This document shows, piece after piece, positions 11,494 through 19,886 of a stretch of DNA of 64,000 bases; the stretch's first letter is position 1; the number at the start of each line of letters is the position of its first letter. Both the position numbers and the translations under genes were made by a program. Location: the NCBI GenBank assembly GCA_036523795.1, contig DATDDN010000055.1:1-64000 (forward strand), given 5' to 3'. The DNA comes from 39-52-133 sp036523795. Its GTDB lineage: Bacteria > Pseudomonadota > Gammaproteobacteria > Burkholderiales > Gallionellaceae. The notes beneath the pieces are model-generated. The model worked only from the letters and a program-made list of their open reading frames with translations, was not told where the DNA came from and did not search any database.

Positions 11494-12273
11494 GTGAGCA
11501 TGCTTTCAGGCTCCCACAGTTCTTCACGGCGCCAGCCTGGCCGTTTCCTGCGCCTGATTGGCGGGCATTTCCGCCTGATCTGGGAGGCGACCTGCCGTCT
11601 GCCGGCGCTCTCCCGCTGGCCGGTGCGCCAGGTGCTGCTCAAGCAGTTGTACTTCACCGGCACCGAATCGCTCAGCACAGTGGGGGTGGTGGGTATGGTG
11701 GCGGGCCTGATCGTGATCACCGAGATCAACAACCTGGTGGGACGCAACGAGCTGCTGACCATCCAGATCATGATCTGGATCCTGGTGCGCGAACTGGGGC
11801 CGTTGCTGACCGCCATCGTGATCATCGGGCGCAGCAGCTCGGCATTTGCCAGCGAACTGTCGTCCATGCAGGTGAATGGCGAGATCAGGAGCCTGCGCTA
11901 CCAGGGCATCTCGCCCATATCCTATCTCGTGCTGCCACGCGTGCTGGCGATGATGCTGGCCAGCATCGCGCTGACTTTCTATTTCCAGGTGGTCGCCATT
12001 TCGACTGGATGGGCGGTGACCCATCTGCGCATGGACATCGCCCTGAGCAGCCAGATCATGAATTTCTTCGAAATGATCAGTTTTAATGAAATCGCTGCCT
12101 CCCTGCTGAAGAGCGCAGTGTTTGGTATTCTGGTGTCGCTGGTTTCTTGCTACCATGGGATGCGCAGGAAATCCGCCATGACCGAGGTGCCGCAGGCGGT
12201 GTCACAGGCGGTCATCCGCAGCCTGCTGGCGGTGTTCGTCGCCGACGGCATCGTTACCGTACTGGCGTTCTGA
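11494..12273 (+). CDS. MlaE-family ABC transporter permease (MCE lipid transport)
   Basis: Integral inner-membrane permease of an MCE-type lipid transporter (259 residues). It shows the MlaE family pattern: an amphipathic N-terminal helix, then several membrane helices, with family segments GMVAGLIVITEINNLVG, LVRELGPLLTAIVIIGRSSS and ELSSMQVNGEI. The GTG at 11494 has GAGG about 7 nt upstream; an ATG two codons later is an alternative. It is the first of four tightly packed genes (permease, ATPase-like, MCE protein, lipoprotein) that together should move lipids between membranes. Direction and substrate cannot be told from sequence. Confidence 0.9.
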   Translation: MSMLSGSHSSSRRQPGRFLRLIGGHFRLIWEATCRLPALSRWPVRQVLLKQLYFTGTESLSTVGVVGMVAGLIVITEINNLVGRNELLTIQIMIWILVRELGPLLTAIVIIGRSSSAFASELSSMQVNGEIRSLRYQGISPISYLVLPRVLAMMLASIALTFYFQVVAISTGWAVTHLRMDIALSSQIMNFFEMISFNEIAASLLKSAVFGILVSLVSCYHGMRRKSAMTEVPQAVSQAVIRSLLAVFVADGIVTVLAF

Positions 12274-12274
12274 G

Positions 12275-12895
12275 ATGGCCAGGCTGCTTAAATTCGAGCA
12301 CGTGGTCATCGAGGCACTGGGCCGGATCTCGCTCGAAGTGGCGACCGGAGAGGTACGCGTGCTGCAGGTGCCCTCGGCCGAGGCGCAGCTGCAGGTGATC
12401 GAGCTGATCGTGGGCGAGCAGCTGCCGGTGCAGGGCAGTGTGCTTTTGCAGGGTGTGCCGGTTGTTGCCGCCCAACCCGGCAGCGTCGGCTGGGTGCCCG
12501 CGGCTGGCGGCCTGATCAGCAACCTGAAGGCGTGGGAGAACGTGACGTTGCCGCTGTGGTATCACGGCAAGCGACGCCAGCTGAGCGAGACGGAAGCTGC
12601 CATTGCCGTCTTGCTGGGAGAGCTGGGTATGCCGCAGGCGGAATGGGAACGCTTCATGGCCAGCCCGGCGGCGCGCCTTAGCCCGCCTGAACGTAAACTG
12701 GCCGGCTTGATGCGTGGCCTGTTGCTTGAGCCCGACCTGCTGGTAGTGGATGCAGGCCTGTTTGACGAGGTGGAAAGCAACAAGGTGCAGTTGTGGATTG
12801 CCGCCCTGGAGAAATTTGTGCGTGCGGCTGAGCCGCGCGCAGTGCTGGCGGTGGCGCATGCGCCATCGCCCTTGCCGTGGACGAGACTTGAGTAA
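12275..12895 (+). CDS. Degenerate MlaF-like ABC ATPase subunit
   Basis: In the ATPase slot of the MCE operon, 1 nt after the permease gene. At 206 residues it is short for an MlaF protein. The ABC-ATPase fold can be followed by eye, but the nucleotide motifs have decayed: the Walker A region (31-39) reads QVPSAEAQL with no GKS/T, the Q-loop position (75-78) is VPAA with no Gln, the signature (135-139) is LSPPE, and Walker B (155-160) keeps Asp159 but has Ala where the catalytic Glu belongs. A His in VAHA (195) may be the switch residue. The frame is intact with no internal stop, so it is probably a retained, non-hydrolysing subunit. Either it has a structural role or it pairs with an active ATPase encoded elsewhere. 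Confidence 0.75.
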   Translation: MARLLKFEHVVIEALGRISLEVATGEVRVLQVPSAEAQLQVIELIVGEQLPVQGSVLLQGVPVVAAQPGSVGWVPAAGGLISNLKAWENVTLPLWYHGKRRQLSETEAAIAVLLGELGMPQAEWERFMASPAARLSPPERKLAGLMRGLLLEPDLLVVDAGLFDEVESNKVQLWIAALEKFVRAAEPRAVLAVAHAPSPLPWTRLE

Positions 12896-12900
12896 TCGCT

Positions 12901-13848
12901 ATGAAATTGCTGGCTGACAAGGATGAGCGCTTCAAGGGACTGTTTATCAAGGTCTCGCTGTTCGTGCTGCTCGCACTTGTGGGCGTGATGCTTAACCTGG
13001 TGTTTTCCGGGATCAAGAAGGGTTTGTTCACGGCCAAGTCGGAAATCCATTTCGTTGCCGACTCCGGGCAGGACATCAAGGTGGGCATGCCGGTCAAGCT
13101 GAGCGGCTTCAAGATCGGCTCGGTAAGCAACCTGGACCTGGATGACAAGGCGCATGCGCTGGTTACCATGCTGATCGAGGACAAGTACCTGGCCATGCTG
13201 AGGGAGGATGCCGAGGTCAGCCTGAAGAAGGAAGGTGTGATCGGCGACAGCATCCTCGATGCACAGCGCGGCAGCGATGACAAAAAATCACTGCGCGCGG
13301 GGGCCACGATCACCTTTGAGCGCGGCGGCGGCCTCGACCAGATTGCGCAGGACTTGCGCGACCGCCTGTATCCGGCGCTGGATGAAATCAACAAGCTGCT
13401 CAAGGATGCCAACGACCCGAAGGGTGATGTACGCCAGACCCTCGCGAATGTGCGCCAGTTCTCCGCCGAAATTCGCGGTACGCGCGCCCGTGTCGATCAC
13501 TTGCTTGACCAGGTCAACGAGGGCATGAGCAACGATGTGCGCCCGACCCTGCATGCCGTTAAGCAGTCGGCTGAAGGCACCGCCGCGATGATCGCCAGGC
13601 TGAACCAGGAGTTGCCCGGCCTGATCAGCAAGACCGATGCAACCATCGACAACCTGCGCCAGACCAGCGCCACCATCAAGTCTGCCGTGGACAATTCGGC
13701 ACCGCATATATCTGGCTTGCTCGGCGAGAGCCGCGGCTTGGTGAGCGATACACGCACGATACTGGATTCGGCCAGCACCAGCTGGCCATTGAAGAACATG
13801 ATGCAGCCGCCGGAACAGGGGCTGGTAAAGATGGATAGCCATGACTAG
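12901..13848 (+). CDS. MCE-family (MlaD-like) periplasmic lipid-binding protein
   Basis: Membrane-anchored MCE protein (315 residues). One membrane helix (about 17-38) is followed by an MCE/MlaD domain (about 45-130) with the family stretch GQDIKVGMPVKLSGFKIG. A long helical C-terminal region (about 160-300) may form a tunnel or needle, as in other MCE proteins. It probably forms a hexamer on the permease and hands lipids across the periplasm. The last 8 nt overlap the start of the downstream lipoprotein gene, which supports translational coupling. Confidence 0.9.
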   Translation: MKLLADKDERFKGLFIKVSLFVLLALVGVMLNLVFSGIKKGLFTAKSEIHFVADSGQDIKVGMPVKLSGFKIGSVSNLDLDDKAHALVTMLIEDKYLAMLREDAEVSLKKEGVIGDSILDAQRGSDDKKSLRAGATITFERGGGLDQIAQDLRDRLYPALDEINKLLKDANDPKGDVRQTLANVRQFSAEIRGTRARVDHLLDQVNEGMSNDVRPTLHAVKQSAEGTAAMIARLNQELPGLISKTDATIDNLRQTSATIKSAVDNSAPHISGLLGESRGLVSDTRTILDSASTSWPLKNMMQPPEQGLVKMDSHD

Positions 13849-14659
13849 ACGCCGCCTCAGCGTTTCGCTGCTACTGTTGCTGACACCACTGGCTGGCTGC
13901 GGCAGCGCGCCGCCACGCCAGCCTGCGGCGCTTGAGCAGGCCGGCAAGACCGATCAGGCCGCGCACCGCGCCATGCGTGACGGCGACCTGCTGCGTGCAC
14001 GCGAGCTGTTCCGCCAGTCCATGCTGATGCAGCAGGCGCTGGACAATGCTCCGGCACGCGCGCAGGCTGCCATCAATCTGGCCTCGGTCAGCCACAGGCT
14101 GGGCGATGACGAGGCCGCGCTGGCCGTGCTGGAGCCCATCCTGACGGAGGACAAGCCTTATCCGGGTGAGCTGCGCGCGGCGGCGGCGCTGCGCAAAGGC
14201 GTCATCCTGGCCGATGCCGGCAAGCCGGCCGATGCCGCATGGCAGCAGGCGCAACAGGAATGCCACCAGTCATGCGCATATCGCGCCGGCATCACCAATC
14301 TGGGGGCACGCCTGGCCGCCGCCAGGGGAGACCATGCCGCCGCCTTGGCATTGGCGCAGCAGGGCCTGGCAGGCAGCCCGGGGCAGGATGAACAGGCCAA
14401 CGGCCTGCGCCTGAGTGCGGCGGCGGAGACGGCGCTGGGGCAGCAGGACAAGGCTCTTGCGCATTATCAGGGCGCGCTGGAGATCGATACTGCCCTGGGG
14501 CTGAGCCGCCGCATTGCGGCCGATCTGCACGGCATGGCCGAGGTGCTCGGCAAGCTGGGGCGTGCGGGTGATGCCGCCCAGTATGCACAGCGGGCAACTG
14601 CCGTGGATGAAGCCGTGAGCAGCCTGTCTGCCAGCGCGGGAAAACGCGCAGTCCCCTGA
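13841..14659 (+). CDS. TPR-repeat lipoprotein of the MCE operon
   Basis: Predicted lipoprotein of 272 residues. A short basic N-terminus and hydrophobic stretch end in the lipobox LAGC (Cys about 20), followed by several Ala-rich helical pairs that read as TPR repeats (about 40-260). It is the last gene of the MCE operon and overlaps the MCE gene by 8 nt. Other MCE operons carry an auxiliary lipoprotein (PqiC/YrbC-like) at this place. This one is TPR-like instead, so it may dock the system to a partner. The specific function is unknown. Confidence 0.75.
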   Translation: MTRRRLSVSLLLLLTPLAGCGSAPPRQPAALEQAGKTDQAAHRAMRDGDLLRARELFRQSMLMQQALDNAPARAQAAINLASVSHRLGDDEAALAVLEPILTEDKPYPGELRAAAALRKGVILADAGKPADAAWQQAQQECHQSCAYRAGITNLGARLAAARGDHAAALALAQQGLAGSPGQDEQANGLRLSAAAETALGQQDKALAHYQGALEIDTALGLSRRIAADLHGMAEVLGKLGRAGDAAQYAQRATAVDEAVSSLSASAGKRAVP

Positions 14660-14690
14660 GCGGGGCTTTCGGGGCGGCTTTCAGATACGT

Positions 14691-14696
14691 TATACT
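14691..14696 (+). promoter_or_regulatory. Putative -10 box of glnB
   Basis: TATACT lies 31 nt before the P-II start codon. No clear -35 element and no sigma54 -24/-12 signature are seen. Confidence 0.35.
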
Positions 14697-14726
14697 TTCC
14701 GAAAACACATTCCAACCGAGGTTGCC

Positions 14727-15065
14727 ATGAAAAAAATCGAAGCCATCATCAAGCCCTTCAAACTGGACGAAGTGCGCGAAGCCTTGTCCGATCTGGGGGT
14801 GAGTGGCCTGACCGTCACCGAGGTGAAAGGCTTCGGCCGCCAGAAGGGGCACACCGAGCTGTATCGCGGCGCGGAGTATGTGGTGGATTTCCTGCCCAAG
14901 ATCAAGCTGGAAGTGGTGGTGACCACAGCGATGCTGGATCGTGCGGTGGAGGCCATCATCAAGGCGGCGCATACCGGCAAGATCGGAGACGGCAAGATCT
15001 TCGTGACTGCGGTGGAGCAGGTGATCCGCATTCGCACCGGCGAAACCGACGAATCCGCCGTTTGA
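14727..15065 (+). CDS. glnB: Nitrogen regulatory protein P-II
   Basis: Trimeric nitrogen and carbon status sensor (112 residues) that binds ATP/ADP and 2-oxoglutarate and controls targets such as glutamine synthetase adenylylation and NtrB. The T-loop holds the uridylylation site Tyr51 (ELYRGAEYVVDFLPK). The signatures KGFGRQKGH and TGKIGDGKIFV are intact. The N-terminus (MKKIEAIIKPFKL) and the T-loop VDF are closer to GlnB than to GlnK. No amtB gene is adjacent, which also favours GlnB. A short upstream region with a -10-like box suggests its own transcript. Confidence 0.93.
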   Translation: MKKIEAIIKPFKLDEVREALSDLGVSGLTVTEVKGFGRQKGHTELYRGAEYVVDFLPKIKLEVVVTTAMLDRAVEAIIKAAHTGKIGDGKIFVTAVEQVIRIRTGETDESAV

Positions 15066-15182
15066 CCTTCTTGGCTGGCAGCTATATCTGTCAGCTTTCC
15101 TTACTTGGCCACAAGGCTACGCTTCAATCCGGCAGGTCGCACGTGTTTGCGTTGCGGGTCTGTGCGCTCTGAGGATCTCTGC

Positions 15183-17180
15183 TCATTGTCTGATCGATGC
15201 AGTGACAAAGACACGCTGATTGAATTGATTCTCGACGAGATAGTCGATGTACTGTTCGCCCAACAGCCCTTGAACGACCAGGGCAATCTCTCCTTGTGTG
15301 CCCTCGCTGCCTAGCTTGAACCCTTTGGCAACACGCAGATCCCAACGACTGGTAAATGGTTGTCTGTCGGTGTTCGGACGATCAATGGGCAAAACCGTAT
15401 CTTGCTGGTAATAGCCCAGGCTTAGCATGAGGTCGTTGCCAAACCTCGTGGAGTACAGGGCACTGATCATGTTGCGTGGCATGGTGTCGCTATACGGAGA
15501 GGAACCGGCATAACCCATGAAGTCGCCATAGAGCACCTCATAGGTGTAGTTGAAAGTCAGCATGTTGCGGTCGCCCCACTGGTGCTTAGTGGTGATTTCC
15601 AGCCCATTGTGTTCTGCATCGAACAGGTTTACGAAGTCCTTGGGATAGGGGTCCGTTTCGTAAATGATGTCCTGTACCTGGTCGTGGTAGATGCGGGCAT
15701 CGATGGAAAAGCCCAGCTCGGCAAATTCACCCAGATAGCCAACTTCTCGCGAAAGCACGCTTTCCGGGCGGAGACCTCCGTTAGCCTTGTAGATCTCGAC
15801 TGTTCCCAGGCTGGGCACGTCGAAGCGATAGTAGCCGCGCTCTTCATATAGCGAGGGGTTGCGATAGGCCTTGGAAATGCCGAGGCGCACGGCTTGATGG
15901 TCGCGGAATTTGTAGATCAGCGCAGCGCGTGGCGACAGGTTGACCTGGCCCAGGCCGTTGTTTTCCTGCAGGGCTCCCGTATTGAACAGCCAATTCGGTG
16001 TAATGCGCCATTCATCATGGGCAAACAAGGTGGTCTGGTACTGGCTCTGCTCACCCGGGAAGCGATTGGGTGCGCTGATCCAGTCACGTCGTGTGGAGCC
16101 GCCCCATACCAGGCGGTTGCTTGGCGATGTCTGCATCGTATATTGCAGTTCAAGATTGTCGCGCGTATCGGTGAAATTGTCGCTGAGAGACGGCAGGGAA
16201 ACGAGCCACGAAGAGGGGTTGGGAGGCCAGATGTTCAGTTCGTCCTGGTAGATATGGTAATACTGCAATTTCAGTTCGTCGCCGTTGTCCAGGTTACGCA
16301 ACCAGGCAACTTGCAGAAAGTTTTCGTTATCGTAGCGATCATGCGGCAGATTGGCTTCGACCAGTTTGTTGCTTCCATCCCCACGTGATCCGTCGGTGTA
16401 ACCGAGCTGGAAGTCGATACTGTCACGCGTATTGGGATGGTAGTTGGCGCGCAGATTGAACAGATGGGTCAGGTGGCTGTCGTTATTGAGGGTGTCGTTG
16501 CCGACCCTGGAGTTGTTGCCATTGGGGTCATAACCGTCGTCGCTGCGATAGCCCAGGCTGATCCGGTAGTCGAGCGTGTCACCACGCGAGCCAAAGCTGG
16601 CATAACCGTCCGAGATGCCGCCATTGCCCTGGGTCAGGCTGGCCTGAAAACCCTGCTGTGATCCGGCATCACGGGTGATGATGTTGATCACGCCTTGAGT
16701 CGAGTTGCCTCCATAAGTGGCTGCAGCAGGGCCGCGGATCACTTCGATGCGCTCGATATCCTGAATCTGCAAAGGCAGATTTTCCCAGCTCACGGAGCTC
16801 ATTGGCGGCATCTGGACGGCCCGCCCATCCACCAGTACCTGCATGCGCCTGGCCAGATTGTCGGTGGTGCCGTGGTAGGCAACGATAGGCTCATGTCCGG
16901 TGTAGTAGCTGACATACATGCCTGGCACCAGCCTGAACAGGTCGGCAATGGTGCGGAAGCCCGATGCCTTGATCATCTCGCGGTCGATCACCGTCATTGC
17001 ATTGGGGGCTTCCTCCAATGGCTGGGACAGACGGGAGGCACTGAGCACAACAGGGAATTCCTGCAGGTAATACTGTTCCGGGAGATTTGCTTCTTCGGCG
17101 CGGCTGGGGCTGGCAAAGGAGAGCAGGCAGACAGACAACAACTTGAAACGCGTTCGATACAGCAAGTTGGCTTGATTCAT
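15183..17180 (-). CDS. TonB-dependent outer-membrane receptor, substrate unknown
   Basis: Energy-coupled outer-membrane transporter (665 residues). A signal peptide (about 1-28, ending SRAEEA) is followed by a region that could hold the TonB box (EFPVVLSASR), a plug domain (about 40-160, with IERIEVIRGPAAATYGGNSTQG) and a 22-strand barrel ending in FVTASIRQ. The general look is that of CirA/BtuB-like receptors. Siderophore, corrinoid or another ligand cannot be decided from sequence. It is alone in its transcription direction, 129 nt downstream of the smr-type gene, with no adjacent periplasmic binding protein, ABC transporter or TonB/ExbBD genes. Confidence 0.92.
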   Translation of the reverse strand: MNQANLLYRTRFKLLSVCLLSFASPSRAEEANLPEQYYLQEFPVVLSASRLSQPLEEAPNAMTVIDREMIKASGFRTIADLFRLVPGMYVSYYTGHEPIVAYHGTTDNLARRMQVLVDGRAVQMPPMSSVSWENLPLQIQDIERIEVIRGPAAATYGGNSTQGVINIITRDAGSQQGFQASLTQGNGGISDGYASFGSRGDTLDYRISLGYRSDDGYDPNGNNSRVGNDTLNNDSHLTHLFNLRANYHPNTRDSIDFQLGYTDGSRGDGSNKLVEANLPHDRYDNENFLQVAWLRNLDNGDELKLQYYHIYQDELNIWPPNPSSWLVSLPSLSDNFTDTRDNLELQYTMQTSPSNRLVWGGSTRRDWISAPNRFPGEQSQYQTTLFAHDEWRITPNWLFNTGALQENNGLGQVNLSPRAALIYKFRDHQAVRLGISKAYRNPSLYEERGYYRFDVPSLGTVEIYKANGGLRPESVLSREVGYLGEFAELGFSIDARIYHDQVQDIIYETDPYPKDFVNLFDAEHNGLEITTKHQWGDRNMLTFNYTYEVLYGDFMGYAGSSPYSDTMPRNMISALYSTRFGNDLMLSLGYYQQDTVLPIDRPNTDRQPFTSRWDLRVAKGFKLGSEGTQGEIALVVQGLLGEQYIDYLVENQFNQRVFVTASIRQ

Positions 17181-17309
17181 GGCAAGTAGGCGAAACTGGC
17201 GTGGATTTATCGGTGGTTTGCGCCATTTTATCCAAATTGGGTAGACGCGGGAATGGTCGGGCCGGGCCGGCGGAAACTTGCCCGGGCCGCAATCAGGGAG
17301 GGCTTGAAG

Positions 17310-17846
17310 TCAGACAGTGCCGAGTCTCAGCAGCACCCACACCGCGCCGCCGCCGCCAGCGTGTTCGGGTGGCTCGCAGAAGGCCAGCACCTGGGAGTGC
17401 TGGCTGAGCCAGTGGCGCACGCGCAATTTGAGCACGCCTTCGCCACCCTCGCTGCGCCAGCCCTTGCCGTGGATGACGTTGACGCAGCGCAGGCCGCGCT
17501 GAGTGGATTCCTGAAGGAAGGAGACCAGCAGCCGGCGTGCCTCGTCGCTGGTGTTGCCGTGCAGGTCTATGCTGTCCTGCACCGGCCAGTGGCCACGACG
17601 CAGCTTGCGCAGGGTCATGCGGTCCATGCCCGGACGCAGAAACTCGTTCAGCGGCGTATCGCTGGTGAGATGGTCGGAGAGACCATCTGCCACGGTGTGG
17701 CTCTGCGTTGACTGAGGAGTGGGGTAACGGCGCGCAGGCGGGGCAGGGGGAAGGCGATTGGATGAGGCGAGGGGAACGGCATCCTTCACGGCCTGCCGGA
17801 ACAGGTCTGCATCAGCGGGTGCAGGCGGTTCCGGCTTCTTGCTCAT
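17310..17846 (-). CDS. Smr-domain protein (SmrA/YdaL-like)
   Basis: Small MutS-related (Smr) domain protein of 178 residues. The first 70 residues are Pro/Ala/Ser-rich and probably disordered. The Smr domain (about 85-175) carries DLHG and the glycine motif VIHGKG. Stand-alone Smr proteins of this kind are nicking endonucleases or ribosome-collision factors in other bacteria; the role here is not known. It starts 9 nt after the trxB stop codon on the same strand and is likely co-transcribed with it. Confidence 0.88.
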   Translation of the reverse strand: MSKKPEPPAPADADLFRQAVKDAVPLASSNRLPPAPPARRYPTPQSTQSHTVADGLSDHLTSDTPLNEFLRPGMDRMTLRKLRRGHWPVQDSIDLHGNTSDEARRLLVSFLQESTQRGLRCVNVIHGKGWRSEGGEGVLKLRVRHWLSQHSQVLAFCEPPEHAGGGGAVWVLLRLGTV

Positions 17847-17855
17847 GCGGGCAGA

Positions 17856-18818
17856 TCAGTTCTTGCCGAGGGTAGCCAGGTATTTGTCGGCGTCGAGTGC
17901 GGCCATGCAGCCGGTTGCCGCGCTGGTTACAGCCTGGCGGTAGATCTGGTCCTGCACGTCACCGGCGGCAAATACGCCTGAAATGCTGGTGGCGGTGGCA
18001 TTACCCTGATTGCCGCCGCGGGTATTGATGTAGCCGTTGTTCATCTCCAGCTGGCCGGTAAAGATGTCGGTATTCGGCTTGTGGCCGATGGCGATGAACA
18101 CGCCGGTGACGGCGAGGTCCTGGGTGGCGCCACCCTGTACCTGCTTGATGCGGATGCCGGTGACACCGCTGTCGTCGCCCAGCACTTCATCCAGCACCTG
18201 GTTGAGCTGCAGCGTGATCTTGCCTTCCTTCACTTTCTCCATCAGGTGATCAATCAGGATGCGCTCGGCGCGGAACGTGTCGCGGCGATGGATCAGGGTG
18301 ACATGACGGGTGATGTTGGCCAGGTACAGCGCCTCTTCCACGGCGGTATTGCCGCCGCCCACCACGGCCACATCCTGGCCGCGGTAGAAGAAGCCGTCGC
18401 AGGTGGCGCAGCCGGAGACACCCTTGCCCATGAACTTTGATTCGGAGGACAGTCCAAGATATTGAGCGGAGGCGCCTGTCGCGATGATCAGCGCATCGCA
18501 GGTATAGGTGCCCGTGTCGCCGGTCAGCACGAACGGCTTCTGCTGCAGTTTGGCGGTATGGATGTGGTCAAAAATGATCTGGGTATGGAAACGTTCCGCA
18601 TGCTGCAGGAAGCGCGCCATCAGGTCCGGGCCCTGCACGCCGTGATGGTCTGCAGGCCAGTTGTCCACTTCGGTGGTGGTCATCAGCTGGCCGCCCTGGG
18701 CGAGGCCGGTGATCAGTACGGGCTTCAGGTTGGCACGGGCAGCATAAACTGCGGCGGTGTAACCGGCCGGGCCGGAGCCGAGGATGATTAGCGGATGATG
18801 CTGGGTGGTGTTTTCCAT
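17856..18818 (-). CDS. trxB: Thioredoxin reductase
   Basis: FAD/NADPH-dependent reductase of thioredoxin (320 residues, normal length). It shows the FAD-binding GSGPAGYTAA near the N-terminus, the redox-active Cys137-Ala-Thr-Cys140 (SGCATCDGFF), the NADPH-binding GGGNTAVEEA and the C-terminal GVFAAGDVQD motif. Cytoplasmic. It is transcribed divergently from mltB across a 78-bp gap and is probably the first gene of a trxB-smr transcript. Confidence 0.97.
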   Translation of the reverse strand: MENTTQHHPLIILGSGPAGYTAAVYAARANLKPVLITGLAQGGQLMTTTEVDNWPADHHGVQGPDLMARFLQHAERFHTQIIFDHIHTAKLQQKPFVLTGDTGTYTCDALIIATGASAQYLGLSSESKFMGKGVSGCATCDGFFYRGQDVAVVGGGNTAVEEALYLANITRHVTLIHRRDTFRAERILIDHLMEKVKEGKITLQLNQVLDEVLGDDSGVTGIRIKQVQGGATQDLAVTGVFIAIGHKPNTDIFTGQLEMNNGYINTRGGNQGNATATSISGVFAAGDVQDQIYRQAVTSAATGCMAALDADKYLATLGKN

Positions 18819-18896
18819 GGCGATGTCTCAAACGGGGTTTATAAGCAAATGCGAAATTTAGCAGTGGAGCGACTGCCTGTCGAGTAAAATGGTCGG

Positions 18897-19886
18897 ATGA
18901 TGATGAAACGAAGCACCTTTGCCCTGATTTCCGTGTGGCTACTGGCCACATCCCACGCCCCCCTTGCCGCCGAATTGCCCGGCATTCCGCAATTCATCGA
19001 CGAGATGGTGGCGAAGCACCAGTTCAAGCGCAACGAGCTCGAGCAGGTTTTCCGGCGTGCTGAATACCGCCAGGACGTGATCGATGCCATCACCACTCCG
19101 GCTACGCTCAAGCCCTGGCCGGAATATCGCGCCTCGTTCGTGAACCCAAGACGCATCAGCGGCGGCCTGAAGTTCTGGGCGCAATATGCATCAACTTTGC
19201 AGCGCGCCGAGAAAATCTATGGCGTGCCGCAGGAGATCATCATTGCGGTGATCGGTGTGGAGACCCTGTACGGGCGCAATGCCGGCAATTTCCGTACGCT
19301 CGATGCCTTGACCACGCTTGCGTTTGACTACCCCAAGCGGCTCGCCTTCTTCCGCAGCGAGCTGGAACAGTACCTGCTGCTGGCGCGCGAACAGAGTTTC
19401 GACCTGCTTTCGGTGCGCGCCTCCTATGCGGGAGCGCTGGGCATTCCGCAGTTCATGCCCAGCAACTATCGCCGCCTGGGCGTGGATTTCAATCATGACG
19501 GCAAGGTGGATCTGCTGAACGATCCGGAAGATGCGATTGGCAGCGTCGCCAACTACCTCAACCGCTACGGCTGGATCAGCGGCGAACAGGTGGCCATGCG
19601 CGCGCAGGTCAAGGATGAATCGCGCCTTGGCGCCACCGTCATCGCGCGTAGCATGACAGCTTGGGCCGCAGCGGGCGTGACGCCGGCAGACAAGGTGGAC
19701 CCGGGGATGTATGCCTATCTGGTCGGCTTTACCGTGGGCAGCAGCAAGGAGTACTGGTTGGGCTTCAACAACTTTGCCGTGATTACCACCTACAACAACA
19801 GTACCTACTACGCGATGTCGGTGTTCCAGCTGGCCGAAGAGTTGCGCGCTGCGCGCAACGCCGAGGTGCAGTCCGTCAAGGGATAA
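18897..19886 (+). CDS. mltB: Lytic murein transglycosylase B
   Basis: Periplasmic enzyme that cleaves glycan strands of peptidoglycan to 1,6-anhydro products (329 residues). The catalytic Glu122 lies in IGVETLYGR, and the family stretches ALGIPQFMPSNYR and DFNHDGKVDLL are present. The N-terminus has a signal peptide ending near PLAA, but no Cys follows. Unlike E. coli MltB it therefore does not look like a lipoprotein and may be soluble in the periplasm. Its stop overlaps the end of the convergent NlpC/P60 gene by 11 nt. Confidence 0.93.
   Translation: MMMKRSTFALISVWLLATSHAPLAAELPGIPQFIDEMVAKHQFKRNELEQVFRRAEYRQDVIDAITTPATLKPWPEYRASFVNPRRISGGLKFWAQYASTLQRAEKIYGVPQEIIIAVIGVETLYGRNAGNFRTLDALTTLAFDYPKRLAFFRSELEQYLLLAREQSFDLLSVRASYAGALGIPQFMPSNYRRLGVDFNHDGKVDLLNDPEDAIGSVANYLNRYGWISGEQVAMRAQVKDESRLGATVIARSMTAWAAAGVTPADKVDPGMYAYLVGFTVGSSKEYWLGFNNFAVITTYNNSTYYAMSVFQLAEELRAARNAEVQSVKG

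Noticed and set aside
14660..14726. Sigma54 promoter before the P-II gene
   Set aside because: No GG-N10-GC pair with the right context was found; only a TATACT -10 box.
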